The position numbers and the translations under genes are program-made. A stretch of DNA of 64,000 nt from a virus, in IMG/VR virus record IMGVR_UViG_3300046787_000508, positions 1 through 64,000 of that record; one strand, given 5' to 3'. Shown here one piece after another: positions 1 through 10,700 of the stretch (the first letter of the stretch is position 1; each line of letters starts with the position of its first letter). The notes beneath the pieces were generated by a model. It had not been told where the DNA came from. It was given only the letters and a program-made list of their open reading frames with translations, and made no database searches.

Positions 1-304
1 TCTGTGACGTTCCCACAACGTGAGTCGGTCTTTCAACGGGAGAATCCCATTGTCCTAATTCTGTGTTTAACACCCAAGATTCGAATGGTTTTGGTGGTAG
101 GAATATATCTAATTCTTCATTGTATATGAACCCGACACCCGCAAACATTTTTCTAAAGTTACCGTTATATGATGTTTGTATCCATGTCCCACCTAAACCT
201 AAATCTTCGGATAAAAATTCTTGTCCCCTATGTTCTTGTTCATTATCAACAACCAACACTCTTAGGACGACATTATTCTCATCGATTTCCGCAAAATGTG
301 CCAT
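1..304 (-). CDS. Partial conserved phage structural protein (3' end outside window)
   Basis: An open frame begins at ATG 304-302 and runs off the left edge with no stop, giving 101 codons. It starts MAHFAEIDENNVVLRVLVV and later has TWIQTSYNGNFRKMFAG and a PPKPFESWVLN motif. I recognise this pattern (MAHFA.xDENNVV, W.QTSYNG..R..FAG, PPKPF.SW) from a small protein that is widespread in marine T4-like cyanophages and other environmental phages, whose function is unknown. It lies one base downstream of the glycine-rich adhesin gene and so belongs to the fibre operon. The missing part probably carries its C-terminal tail. Confidence 0.8.
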   Translation of the reverse strand, partial: MAHFAEIDENNVVLRVLVVDNEQEHRGQEFLSEDLGLGGTWIQTSYNGNFRKMFAGVGFIYNEELDIFLPPKPFESWVLNTELGQWDSPVERPTHVVGTSQ

Positions 305-305
305 A

Positions 306-1958
306 TTATTTATATTTGTATCTAATAACAACGATTCCTGAACCGCCATCTCCACCTTTATTATTTGAGTTGTAGTGTGAACCTCCACCACCTCCTCCAC
401 CTGTATTTGTTCCACCATTACCACCAGGTACGTTGGCCCAACTGTTTGGTGAACCGTTTGTTCCAGGTATTCCCCACATAATTGATTCATCTCCACTTGG
501 GGTTGTGACTCCGAGGGCTCCTCCACCGCCACCACCTTTTCCACCGTAACCTCCGTTACTTAGTGAATATGCCGCACCTCCACCGCCACCGCCCCAATAG
601 AATGGTCGACCTAATATTGTCACTTTTTTACCGATACCACCATCGGCACGTGCCGTTCCTGAAACACCATTACCACCGGCACCTCCACCACCACCTGAGT
701 AGTATTGTCCACCGGCACCTCCACCATTGTATCCTTGTGTTCCTGAACCACCTCTACCGGTGTTACCGTCACTATATCCACTTGCACCACCACCATTTGC
801 ACCTGAACCACCGTAACCATAGTTTGGTGTGTATCCGAAATATGAACTACCTCCATAACCACCTCCGTAGGCTGTTAACCCTAAAGCCGTTGTGTTGGAA
901 CCCGCAACCGCAGACACCGTATATTGGTGTCCACCTGGCTGACCATTTGTGTTCGCTGCAGGTGCACCCGCACCTCCACCACCAACAGTAATGGTATATG
1001 AACCCGGACCTAAAACCATGGAACCGTTAACAACGCCTCCACCGCCTCCTCCACCACCCATATCCATTCCACCTCCTCCACCACCACCTACTAATAGGTA
1101 GTCAACCATGACAGAGTCACCGGCGTAAGATGAAAGAGTAAATGTTCCTGAACTATTAAAACGATGAATTCTCCATTCACCAATATTTGTGATAACACCA
1201 CCTGTTGCAACAATTTTTTGATGCTTAAACGATGCACCTTCAACTGTAACAGTTGTGGAATCTAATTTATTTAATTGATTTGTTAATAACCCACTTATTG
1301 TTGGTTGGGTCCCGTCACATATATCGATTCTTGGATTCCAAAATTGTAATCTTGTTGTATTGTCACCGCAATAATAGTGATAGGTTCTATGGTATGTACT
1401 TGTTGAACTTGCCCCCCATTTAAGGTCACCACCACTTATGTTACATTGATTGATTCCAAAAACTTTACTTCCTGCTGTTGTCCAAAAACCAGTATCGGGA
1501 TGTGGAGTTGTACTTGTGTATGAATTTGGGAAAATATGTCCGACAACTAAGTACCATTGATTTTGTGTTAAACTTCCGGGGCTCCCACAATGCCAATATG
1601 GGTTACACATTGCCGAACTTGTACCTAACGCATATGGACATTCTCCACCTCCGTCAGTACCTAAATAGAATGTACCACCACCTGTGGAACTTGTTCTTCT
1701 AACCCAAACTGAAAATCTATAAAGTTTTGTTCTATCAATTGAGATGGAATCTGAATTCCACCCTCCATCGGCATTTCCATCTCCAGATGCTCTAGTTTCC
1801 CAAACAACTGATTGGTTCCCAAAGGGGTCAGTTGTGATTACTCTTTCATTTTCACCAGTGTTTCCATTTTGACCATAACCTGTAAATCCACCTGAACCTG
1901 TTGCCCATGTTAAACTATCTGTGGGTAATAACCCTTTTTTCTTAAAATATACCGGCAT
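306..1958 (-). CDS. Glycine-rich phage adhesin / tail fibre tip protein
   Basis: 550 residues. The N-terminal part (about 1-220) is beta-rich with a jelly-roll look (ISIDRTKLYRFSVWVRR, YLVVGHIF) and may be a carbohydrate-binding module. From about residue 283 the protein becomes extremely glycine-rich: it starts VDYLLVGGGGGGG and ends GGSGIVVIRYKYK. That start and end are typical of the glycine-rich domain of phage tail proteins, which in T-even-like phages forms polyglycine-II sandwiches that recognise the receptor. The gene follows the LamG genes and overlaps the stop of the upstream 58-codon gene (TAATG), so translation is probably coupled. Receptor binding is inferred from family knowledge. 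Confidence 0.75.
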   Translation of the reverse strand: MPVYFKKKGLLPTDSLTWATGSGGFTGYGQNGNTGENERVITTDPFGNQSVVWETRASGDGNADGGWNSDSISIDRTKLYRFSVWVRRTSSTGGGTFYLGTDGGGECPYALGTSSAMCNPYWHCGSPGSLTQNQWYLVVGHIFPNSYTSTTPHPDTGFWTTAGSKVFGINQCNISGGDLKWGASSTSTYHRTYHYYCGDNTTRLQFWNPRIDICDGTQPTISGLLTNQLNKLDSTTVTVEGASFKHQKIVATGGVITNIGEWRIHRFNSSGTFTLSSYAGDSVMVDYLLVGGGGGGGMDMGGGGGGGGVVNGSMVLGPGSYTITVGGGGAGAPAANTNGQPGGHQYTVSAVAGSNTTALGLTAYGGGYGGSSYFGYTPNYGYGGSGANGGGASGYSDGNTGRGGSGTQGYNGGGAGGQYYSGGGGGAGGNGVSGTARADGGIGKKVTILGRPFYWGGGGGGAAYSLSNGGYGGKGGGGGGALGVTTPSGDESIMWGIPGTNGSPNSWANVPGGNGGTNTGGGGGGGSHYNSNNKGGDGGSGIVVIRYKYK

Positions 1959-2134
1959 TATTGATTATTTAAATGTAATGTTATATAGTTTTCACATTCT
2001 TCACGTGTTTGTGCACCAAACCATCTTGCTCCATTATCGTCTTCCACCATAAATGGAAATGCGTTTATTATACAGTTTGGGTCGTTAGGGTTAATATCCT
2101 CTTCGGGAATTTCTATTATTTTAAAATTTATCAT
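1958..2134 (-). CDS. Small conserved hypothetical protein (58 aa)
   Basis: A 58-codon frame starts MINFKIIEIPEEDINPNDPN and ends TLHLNNQ. Its ATG overlaps the stop of the LamG gene (ATGA at 2131-2134). Its own stop overlaps the start of the glycine-rich adhesin (TAATG at 1956-1960). Coupling on both sides makes it a real gene despite its size. It has a WFGAQTREECENY segment and no membrane segment. I do not recognise the family. It could be a small chaperone or an accessory factor for the neighbouring adhesins, but that rests on position alone. Confidence 0.7.
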   Translation of the reverse strand: MINFKIIEIPEEDINPNDPNCIINAFPFMVEDDNGARWFGAQTREECENYITLHLNNQ

Positions 2135-2898
2135 ACTCCAAATCTTTGTCTTCCAGCGTTAAAATTTTGTACTATCTCTTCGTTAGTTAATCCCCTGTTA
2201 TATATTTTTGCACTTGCAATTCTAACATTACTATGTGAATTATTACTAATATAATAAGTACCTGTTGGGTCGTATAGTGAAAGTCCACTTCCAAATGTGC
2301 TATTGTACATTTCAACACCGTCAATCCATATAATGTAGTCGTTACCTCTTCTAATTCCAACAACATGATGCCAAGTGTCGTAAGATATTGTATATGCCGG
2401 ATGTTGGTAAGTATACGTTCCACCTGTTGCAAATCCAATCATCGTATATATATTTTGACCAATCATAAAAAATCTAAACCAGTATTGTCCGAAAATAGTT
2501 TCACAACACCCTGTATTAATTCCACCAGATACCGGATAAAACCACGTATCAATTGTTCTTTCTGATGTGGTAGCCCAATCTGAAGATGCCGACCTTGATT
2601 GTGATTGACTATTATATGTAAAGTGTGTACTATTATATGTTCCAACTTTACTCCAATCATTTCCATAACCGGAAATATCTTTCCATTGGGTATTACAATT
2701 AGTGCATCCAGGATTTGACGAATAGTATTGACATCCATATCCACAATCGTAGTAGTCTGAAGAATTTTTAAATGACACACTATTTCCCGCATCTAACCAT
2801 AACACTAAACCATTTGTTACTACATTTGGTGTGTTTTGTGATTCTCCTGAATTGTTAAAGTTACCCGATAATGTGTTACCACCTAATATTATTCCCAT
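2131..2898 (-). CDS. LamG / concanavalin A-like lectin domain virion protein
   Basis: 255 residues with a single LamG-like jelly roll. Landmarks are GLVLWLDAGN near residue 31, WKDISGYGNDW near 72, TWHHVVGIRRGNDYIIWIDG near 175-195, and a C-terminal KIYNRGLTNEEIVQNFNAGR motif. This is the Laminin_G_3-type fold used by many phage and bacterial adhesins to bind glycans. An unusual cysteine-rich insertion (residues about 49-70, with six cysteines) lies between the first two strands and is absent from the neighbouring paralogue. The protein is probably a fibre-tip or head-decoration adhesin. The start lies 8 bases after the stop of the upstream paralogue. Confidence 0.8.
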   Translation of the reverse strand: MGIILGGNTLSGNFNNSGESQNTPNVVTNGLVLWLDAGNSVSFKNSSDYYDCGYGCQYYSSNPGCTNCNTQWKDISGYGNDWSKVGTYNSTHFTYNSQSQSRSASSDWATTSERTIDTWFYPVSGGINTGCCETIFGQYWFRFFMIGQNIYTMIGFATGGTYTYQHPAYTISYDTWHHVVGIRRGNDYIIWIDGVEMYNSTFGSGLSLYDPTGTYYISNNSHSNVRIASAKIYNRGLTNEEIVQNFNAGRQRFGV

Positions 2899-2906
2899 AT
2901 TTTTTT

Positions 2907-3617
2907 TTATAAACCGACCCTACCTCTATTTGCTTGAAAATTTTCAGCAATTTCGTATGGATTTAATTCCCTATTATATACTCTAATTAAGTATAAGTGA
3001 CCCGCGAATGGTTCTGCCGTTCCGTTAACGTCAGTACCTATTCTATAATTTTGACTGTTACTTATTGAGGCCGTTAACATACCTGTAGTTGACACCGCAC
3101 CATTTACGTAAGTGGTTGTAAACCCATCCGAATTTCGAGTCGAAACCATATGTCTTGTACCTGTACCTAATGGGTTACCGGCAGCATAGACACCACCATT
3201 TAGATATATACCATATTGACCTGAAAACCATATTGTTCCACTAGTGTAACCTGGTCCGTAATTTACAAATAAGGCACCACCTCCCGTTGCCGTCATTGTG
3301 TACAAAACCTCAATTGTGAACGGTGATAATCCATTTGGGATTATTGTACTACTGTTAGTTTCAACATAATCATTCGAACCATCAAATAATACACTACCCC
3401 CATTCGTGGAAGTGAATGATGCTCCGTTCGTTAACGTTCCGTTATATCCATTACCACTTAAATCATACCAAGTTGAGCCTCCTCCACCAGTGGAGTTAAC
3501 ATCTGCAGCATCATAATATAGTACTAAACCATCTCTATTAACTTTACTGTCAAATACACCGTTATTGGTGATGTCGTTTGAACTAATAACTTTATTATTT
3601 TTTAATACTATTGGCAT
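2907..3617 (-). CDS. LamG / concanavalin A-like lectin domain virion protein (paralogue)
   Basis: 236 residues with a textbook LamG layout: DGLVLYYDAADVNS, WYDLSGNGYNGTLTNG, VLFDGSNDYVET, then a strand with YVNGAVST and the C-terminal LIRVYNRELNPYEIAENFQ. It is a tandem paralogue of the next gene downstream but lacks its cysteine-rich insertion. It starts MPIVLKNNKVISSNDI, a short N-terminal segment that could dock it to a fibre. Two adjacent lectin genes with different surface loops suggest alternative receptor specificity or a duplication followed by divergence. Confidence 0.8.
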   Translation of the reverse strand: MPIVLKNNKVISSNDITNNGVFDSKVNRDGLVLYYDAADVNSTGGGGSTWYDLSGNGYNGTLTNGASFTSTNGGSVLFDGSNDYVETNSSTIIPNGLSPFTIEVLYTMTATGGGALFVNYGPGYTSGTIWFSGQYGIYLNGGVYAAGNPLGTGTRHMVSTRNSDGFTTTYVNGAVSTTGMLTASISNSQNYRIGTDVNGTAEPFAGHLYLIRVYNRELNPYEIAENFQANRGRVGL

Positions 3618-3647
3618 ATGTTAAATGTAATGATTTATTTCTTATTT

Positions 3648-6600
3648 TTATAGTATTTCTTCTAAACTTATTTTAAACTTCTTACCGTTTCTATTGTTTA
3701 TTATATATAAATTCTCAGCACCCTCTTGGATTGTCCACGTACCACTTGTTCCATCAATATCATTTCCTTCAGGTTTATTCATATTACTTAAATGTAAGTC
3801 ATTCGTATAAACGTTTGCCCAACCTAAAGAAGCGGAACCTAAATTATATGAGTTATTTGATGATGGTAATATATCTCCAGATGTTATAAATCGACCATCA
3901 CTAACAAATGTAAATTTAGACGCAGCGACACTGGCAGTTCCAAAGTGAAAACCAATCATATCGGTAGAACCACCATAACCACCTGACCCTTGGAAATAGG
4001 AAAGACCGTAAGCATCCGCATTACCGAAGCTCCAAATACGATTTCGACCCGCAGAGTATGTTGCACTTTGGAAACCACTTTGACTAGCTATTACCGTACC
4101 GTTAACTGTTAACCCTGCAAATGTTGGCGAATTACTTGTTCCAACACTTTGATTGATTGTATATGCGGTAATGTTTGATGCCGTCCCTGTTATATTACCT
4201 TCTAAAGTACCAACAAAATTATAAGGGGCGGAAACTTTTCCACTAACCGCATCGACTTTTAACATTGTAGAGTTAGCACTATCCCACACGTGCCAATAAC
4301 CACCCGTAAAACCATTTCTCGTTATATCGAATGACCATTCTTGATTGTTTGCCGATTGACCTAAAAGTATATTTGTCGATGGTGCCCACGTCGCACCACC
4401 AATGTTAGAGGTGCTAGTAGATGTCGACGCATTACCAGTTAACGCACCTGTAAATGTTGTTGCGGTTACGGTTGAGAATGTTGGTGTGGATGTTGTTAAC
4501 ACTGCTTGATTCAAATACGAACCGAATCCCGTTGTACTTGATAGTGTAATTTGTGACGAACCAGATACTAATCCTGACGGAACACCTGTAATACTACCAT
4601 AAGATATTTGTGACGAACCAGATACCAATCCTGATGGTACTCCTGTAATTCCACCATAAGATATTTGTGATGAACCAGAAACAACACTAATACCATTAAA
4701 GAATGAGCCAGAATGTATTGTTGTTCCAGCCAATACTTGTGAGGAACCTGAAACAGTACCAATAGGTAATAATGCAATCACTTGTGAACTACCACTAACA
4801 ATACCTGAAGGTACTCCGGTTAATGAACCATATGTGATTTGTGACGAACCGGATACTATTCCTGATGGTGTTCCTGTTAATCCACTATATGAAATTTGGG
4901 AAGAACCTGATACTGTACCCGCCGGTAATTGTGCCGACCCTGACCATATTCCCGTACCACCTAATACCTGTGAAGAACCTGACACGGTCCCCGCCGGTAA
5001 TTGTGCCGACCCTGACCAAATACCACTACTTAATAAAACTTGAGAAGAACCCGATACCAATCCTGACGGTACCCCTGTTATTCCACCAAATGATACTTGA
5101 GAAGAACCTGATACTATTCCTGACGGTACACCCGTTAAACCTCCGAATGTGATTTGTGATGAACCTGAAACGACAGTAATTCCATTAAAGAATGACCCCG
5201 AATGAATTGTTGTTCCATTGAGAACTTGTGAAGAACCTGATACGGTTCCAGCCGGTAATTGTGCCGAACCTGACCATATTCCAGTACCACTTAAAACTTG
5301 TGAGGAACCCGATACTAATCCTGATGGAACACCACTTATTGAACCAAATAATATCTGTGAAGAACCTGATACGGTCCCCGCCGGTAATTGTGCCGAACCT
5401 GACCATACACCACTTTCACTTAATACCTGTGAACTACCACTAACAATACCTGATGGTACATCACTTATACTATTAAATGACACTTGAGATGAACCTGACA
5501 CTAATGTTGGTTTGTTTGTGATACCATTAAAAGATATTTGTTCTGACCCCGATACTAAAGGTGTAACTGTAGATAAAATCGAACCTGTAACGATTAAACT
5601 ACCGCTAACACCAATTGCCACTCCACTGTATTCCGTGATGATGGAGTCATTAAGGTGGTCACCACCTGCTGACCTGGCAATCTTACCACTAGTTAATGTT
5701 AACTCATCACCTAACGAACCTGAACTACGAGGGCCGGACATTAATACTCCACCACCATAAGTTGATTCACTTGATTGTTGGTAAACCCATCTATTTTTCT
5801 GACTATCCCATAATAGTGAACCTGTCGCTTCACCAACGGAACCTGAATCATAAACTTGTAACCCACCAAATCTCTCAGCGGGGTTAGATGTGTTTACAGT
5901 AATAACGTTATCTTCAACTCTTAATTGAGATGATGTTGTATATGTAATTGACGATGAACCTAAAACTGTTAAGTTCTCGCGAATTATAACACTACCACTA
6001 ATTGTTTGTGCTCCGACAAATACATTTGAACCAGTCGTCGCATAACTACCTGTTTTATTTTCGATTGAAGTTAATCGACCGTCTTGTAAAAAATCAGTAT
6101 TAGCAATTGAACTACTAAAAGTTGAATACCCATTTACCATCCCCAAACTAATTTGAGATGAACCTGAGATAACTCCTTCAGCATTTAATTTATCTTTAAT
6201 TGTAGTATTGATTGAAGAAGTAAAAGAATTAAGTGAACCTGTACTTGTTTCGATTGAATTTAATCTTCCGTCTTGATTAAAGTTTGTGATTGATATTGAT
6301 GAACTTAGCGAACTTAACGATGCAGATACAACACTAAATCCCGTTGTTCCTGATAAAATTATTTGAGATGAACCTGAAACAACATTTTCAGTGTTCAACT
6401 TAGTTTTAATTGTCGTGTTAATTGACGATGTAAATGAATTCAACGACCCACTACTTGTTTCAAGTGAATCCAATCTATCATCTTGACCTAAATTATCAAC
6501 AATAATGTCACTAATACTTGAAGATATTGATGAGCTAAAAGTAGAATAACCCGTCGTATCAGAAATGGTTACTTGAACTGACCCCGATATAACACCTTCA

Positions 6601-7697
6601 GTATTTAATTTAGTTTTAATTGTTGTACTAATAGATGATGTGAACGAGTTTAAAGAACCCGTACTAACTTCAAGATTACCAACTCTATCTTCAATGTTGT
6701 CAGTTGTTGTCGCAACAGATGATGATAAACTTCCAATCGATGAACTGATAGATGAACTAACAGAACCAATTGAACTACTTAAATTACTTGTTGTTGTGGC
6801 AACTGATGAAGATAATCCACCAATACTCGTGTCAATACTTGAACTGAATGTGGAATACCCTGTCGTTCCCGTGATATCAATTTGTGATGAACCAGAAACT
6901 AATGTTGGTTTGTTTGTGATATTTGTAAAATCAATAGACCCCGTGATACCGTTGGTCACAATTAATGAACCGGTAATCTCAGTTTTACTATTAACTCGTA
7001 AACCATTTGTATTTGAAACTGATGCGGTTACTGAACCGTCAGCTATTTGTGTTAAATTAAGACCTGTAACACCACTTGCAGGGATGTTAAACAAGTTTGT
7101 ACCATCACCTTTAAAAGAACCTGAGAATGACCCCGTAAATGAACCACTAAGGGTCTCTAAAGAATCTAATCTTGAATCTAATGATGTGGACACATTAGTA
7201 TATGACGATGTGAATGTGTTAAAATTGGAACGAATACTTCCACTTTCAGTTTCTAAATTATCTACTCTTCCATCAATAGATGAAGTGAAGGTGTTAATTG
7301 AACCTGAGTAGGTTTGGAATTCCGTTTCAGAAAGGAAAGAGTTATCAAGTGACGAACTAAATGATTCCAAATCACCGACACGAGATTCGAATGAACCCGA
7401 ATCAGAAACATAAGACGCAGTGAAAGAGTTGAATGTTGTTTCATCTAACTTTCCTGTACCTACAGTTGTTCCGTTAAGTAATATTGAACCGGTTACGTTT
7501 AATGAACCCGTAAATTCATGTGAATCATCCAATGAATCGCCGAATCTTGTGGACCCACTTTCATAAAGTACCGAAGATGATACTACCGATATGTGGTATT
7601 CGTCCGCCGTGATTGTTCCACGAACGGTTAAGTTGTTTTCAATTTCTGCAGAGCCGGATACAACGAGTCCGTTCTTAATTTTAAATTCGTTTGCCAT
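3648..7697 (-). CDS. Long tail fibre-like protein with VSGSSQ repeats
   Basis: 1349 residues. The N-terminal 90 residues (MANEFKIKNGLVVSGSAEIE, then TADEYHISVVSSSVLYESGS) match a module also found in the 1252-residue fibre gene. Next come coiled-coil-like repeats built on SLETSSGSLNSFTSSI (about 110-520). A module with RVEDNVITVNTSNPAERFGG and LLWDSQKNRWVYQ follows at about 590-660. Then comes a dense block of about nineteen exact VSGSSQ motifs alternating with GIPSG- or GIWSGSAQLPAG-type spacers (about 725-1050). The C terminus (NSYNLGSASLGWANVYTNDL) is a common fibre-tip motif. The whole looks like a trimeric, repetitive shaft. Attachment and host range are inferred from architecture. Confidence 0.75.
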   Translation of the reverse strand: MANEFKIKNGLVVSGSAEIENNLTVRGTITADEYHISVVSSSVLYESGSTRFGDSLDDSHEFTGSLNVTGSILLNGTTVGTGKLDETTFNSFTASYVSDSGSFESRVGDLESFSSSLDNSFLSETEFQTYSGSINTFTSSIDGRVDNLETESGSIRSNFNTFTSSYTNVSTSLDSRLDSLETLSGSFTGSFSGSFKGDGTNLFNIPASGVTGLNLTQIADGSVTASVSNTNGLRVNSKTEITGSLIVTNGITGSIDFTNITNKPTLVSGSSQIDITGTTGYSTFSSSIDTSIGGLSSSVATTTSNLSSSIGSVSSSISSSIGSLSSSVATTTDNIEDRVGNLEVSTGSLNSFTSSISTTIKTKLNTEGVISGSVQVTISDTTGYSTFSSSISSSISDIIVDNLGQDDRLDSLETSSGSLNSFTSSINTTIKTKLNTENVVSGSSQIILSGTTGFSVVSASLSSLSSSISITNFNQDGRLNSIETSTGSLNSFTSSINTTIKDKLNAEGVISGSSQISLGMVNGYSTFSSSIANTDFLQDGRLTSIENKTGSYATTGSNVFVGAQTISGSVIIRENLTVLGSSSITYTTSSQLRVEDNVITVNTSNPAERFGGLQVYDSGSVGEATGSLLWDSQKNRWVYQQSSESTYGGGVLMSGPRSSGSLGDELTLTSGKIARSAGGDHLNDSIITEYSGVAIGVSGSLIVTGSILSTVTPLVSGSEQISFNGITNKPTLVSGSSQVSFNSISDVPSGIVSGSSQVLSESGVWSGSAQLPAGTVSGSSQILFGSISGVPSGLVSGSSQVLSGTGIWSGSAQLPAGTVSGSSQVLNGTTIHSGSFFNGITVVSGSSQITFGGLTGVPSGIVSGSSQVSFGGITGVPSGLVSGSSQVLLSSGIWSGSAQLPAGTVSGSSQVLGGTGIWSGSAQLPAGTVSGSSQISYSGLTGTPSGIVSGSSQITYGSLTGVPSGIVSGSSQVIALLPIGTVSGSSQVLAGTTIHSGSFFNGISVVSGSSQISYGGITGVPSGLVSGSSQISYGSITGVPSGLVSGSSQITLSSTTGFGSYLNQAVLTTSTPTFSTVTATTFTGALTGNASTSTSTSNIGGATWAPSTNILLGQSANNQEWSFDITRNGFTGGYWHVWDSANSTMLKVDAVSGKVSAPYNFVGTLEGNITGTASNITAYTINQSVGTSNSPTFAGLTVNGTVIASQSGFQSATYSAGRNRIWSFGNADAYGLSYFQGSGGYGGSTDMIGFHFGTASVAASKFTFVSDGRFITSGDILPSSNNSYNLGSASLGWANVYTNDLHLSNMNKPEGNDIDGTSGTWTIQEGAENLYIINNRNGKKFKISLEEIL
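4545..5515 (-). repeat. Degenerate in-frame tandem repeats encoding VSGSSQ units
   Basis: About fifteen degenerate copies of a 45-75 bp unit encode VSGSSQ followed by I or V and a short spacer (GGITGVPSG, GTGIWSGSAQLPAGT, GTTIHSGSFFNGI). Three spacer types recur in varying order. Synonymous sites differ between copies, so the units are old or kept distinct. Codons stay in frame throughout, so this is a coding repeat and not a CRISPR array. Such blocks can expand or contract by recombination and so change fibre length. Confidence 0.85.
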
Positions 7698-7732
7698 ATT
7701 TGATTAGTTTCACTGTCCACTAATGTGTTAAC

Positions 7733-7740
7733 AATAAATA
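7733..7740 (-). promoter_or_regulatory. TATTTATA-type box (TATTTATT variant)
   Basis: On the coding strand TATTTATT lies 35 nt upstream of the start of the 1349-residue fibre gene, in the 82-base gap between two fibre genes. One mismatch to the consensus seen before other virion genes. Confidence 0.4.
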
Positions 7741-7779
7741 CCAAAACAAACGATTATGTTTTAAATAATTAAGTATATT

Positions 7780-10700
7780 TTATGAAGTACAACCCAACGC
7801 CCTATATAAGACTTGGACGGTCCATGTTCCGCCGGCAATTACCGTGTTTAATTCTCCTGTTCCCGATACTTCAAAAGTTATATTTGACGTGTCTCCCAAA
7901 TCTAAAGTTGACGTTTCATTATAACTTGATACCGCACCATCCCAAACACTTACAATTGTACCTGCTCTCATGTTACCACCATTTTTAACAACGTAATCGA
8001 AAGTAGCACCATCGAAATCACTTAAATCGAAAATGGTTGTTCCTGTTGATACAGTTACACATGTTGCGTCTAATTTTGCATTACGAACAGTAAGACTACC
8101 AGTTACGGTTTGATTACCAACAAAACTATTGGAACCTGTTGTTGAGAATCCAAATTCTTCAATTTGTAATGAACCACTAACCATCCCATCTTTCCACATC
8201 GGTCCTCCGTCATTAACGGCTAAAACTCTACCGTTGTAACTACCACTTATAAATGGAATTCCACCACCAACAGTGGCAGTTGCAACCCCTGAAACAGGAG
8301 ATGAGAATATTATAGTTAATGTGTTGTCATCAATGGCTTGTATACTTGTTGGTATAACGACATAGTCATTATTGTCAAATATTTCAATTGCCGGATATTT
8401 CTCACCTAAATTGTGACCAAATGTCCAAGTAGATGATGCCAATGTTTGGTCTAACTTTGCAGTTCTACCTTCGGTTCCACCACCTCCACCATTTAATGCG
8501 TATGAGGCGGTAAGTGCGTATGATGAACTTAGAACCGTCATTGAAGATGTTTGACTTGCTAAGACAACACTTGATGTGAAATTATTATACGATGAGGTAT
8601 AACTTTCGAACGACGACGTAAAACTCATGTACGAAGACGTGTGAGAATTAAAGTTCTCCGTTAAACCTGTAACAGAGCCATATATCGAATCAATCCTTGT
8701 ATCGAATGATGACGATGCACTTGTGTACGATGACGTGAAAGATTCAAATGAATCTGTGGTTGTAAATCCTAAATCAATTACTTGTTGTGAACTTGAAACG
8801 ATACCATTTGGGACATCGGTAATTCCCGTATAAGAAATTTGTGAAGACCCCGAAACAACCCCATTAGGTAATTGAGCCGAACCTGACCAAATCCCTGAAC
8901 CATCTAAAATTTGTGAAGAGCCTGAAACTATTCCATTAGGTACATTAGTAATTCCAGTGTAAGATATCTGTGAAGAACCTGAAACTAAAGTTGGTACATT
9001 CGTTAAATTACTAAAGTCAATAGACCCCGTAATTGAATTCACGTTTAAATTACCATCTATATAAACACTACCAGTAAAATTATGATTATCATCAGAAGTA
9101 TCACCAAATTTAGTGGACCCCGATTGAAATAAAACTGAAGACGTTACATAATCGATATGTAATTCTTTTGCTGTTAATGTACCATCGATGTAAACATCTG
9201 TGTTAATCTGTAAACCATTATCAGGTGAGATTGATGCACTAACACTACCACTAACAATTTTATTTAATTCGATTCCGGTAACACCACTCATTGGTATGTT
9301 ATACAATCTTGAACCGTCACCAATAAATGAACCTGATATATTTGAACCTGTAATATCACCAACAACATTTAAATCATGGTCTGCTTTGATACTACCACTA
9401 AATTCATATTGATAATCATTTGAAACTGAACCCGTGTTAAAACTAATTTGTTTGGAACCACTAATAATAATTTGTGGATTTTCCCATGAATTCTGTGCAA
9501 ATAAATTTAAATTGGATGGGTGTCCACTACCACCTACGGTACCAACATATAAATCCTTACCGGCATTTAAAAGGTACGCATCATTTTCGTATCCAACATA
9601 CCCTGCATTATATGTTGATGAGTTGATACCTAAATCAACATAATGAATATTTTCTGTACCGTTATCTGCTGTGATTACAAAGTCGGAACTTGCACTTGAC
9701 CCACTATTGTGATTTTGTAAATTAATTTGTGCATATGAATAATGATACCCATCAAATCGAGCAATATTATAACTACCACTATTTTCAACGTGTAACTTTT
9801 CTGGTGAAATATTATCTAAACTACCTGTACCAATTAATAATGAATCAGTGATATCTAATGACCCAGTAATTTGGTAACTACCGGTTAATTGTTTACCATG
9901 TTCCCATTTATTTGATGTTGTATTATATGATATAATATCCCCATTCGTTGCACCAGCAACATCAACATCTGTTAAATCAGTTAATCTAGCGGTTGGCACT
10001 GTACCACCACCACCTGAACCGCCGACATTACGGAACACACCGCCAGGTAAAACTAAAAATGTATTTGTATTGGCCCAATCCGCATCTTTTCTAACCGCAA
10101 TGGCACCTAAGTAAACCGCATTTTGTTTTGTATTTTCAACTTCAACGAACGGTTCATATTGAACGTTAGCCGCCGCTTCAGTTGCTGAGGTATAAGTTCT
10201 GTTACCATAATAAACAACAATACCTTTTGTTGCCGAATTTGGGTACCAAAATACTCTTTGAACTGTCCACTCATAATTATTCCCATTATTACCGGGGACA
10301 GTTGTTAACGTACCATTATTATTATAATGTGTAACATCTAATGACGTATAACCCGATGCATTATTTGTATCTTGAACAAATGTTGTTCCTGATACTTGAT
10401 AATACCTAAATATTTTTGACACCGCCGTTCCCGAATCGGTAATATAGCTTGGGTTATTTGGGTCAACTTGATAGTTTCGACCATCTGCCCAAGCGGTTCC
10501 TGAACCAACATTTAACCCCAAAGTGCCCGTTGGCATAATTTCTAAACCACTTAACTTTAATGGACCAAATGCTTTAATAAAGTCGTATGTTCTTTGTTTG
10601 TAACCATACGCCATATTAGGGTAAGTAATTGACGCGTTAACTGTTGATTGGTTTTGGTGTAAAACTGTTCCTAAACTAATCGTTGTATTATATTGACCGT

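Noticed and set aside
4545-5515. Regularly spaced repeats that resemble a CRISPR array
   Set aside because: The repeats are in frame, diverged at synonymous sites and encode VSGSSQ units inside one long gene. Spacing is irregular and no cas genes are present.
6640-7311. Plus-strand open frame of 223 codons
   Set aside because: Antisense of the SGS-rich fibre repeats; its pseudo-repeats mirror the minus-strand coding repeats.
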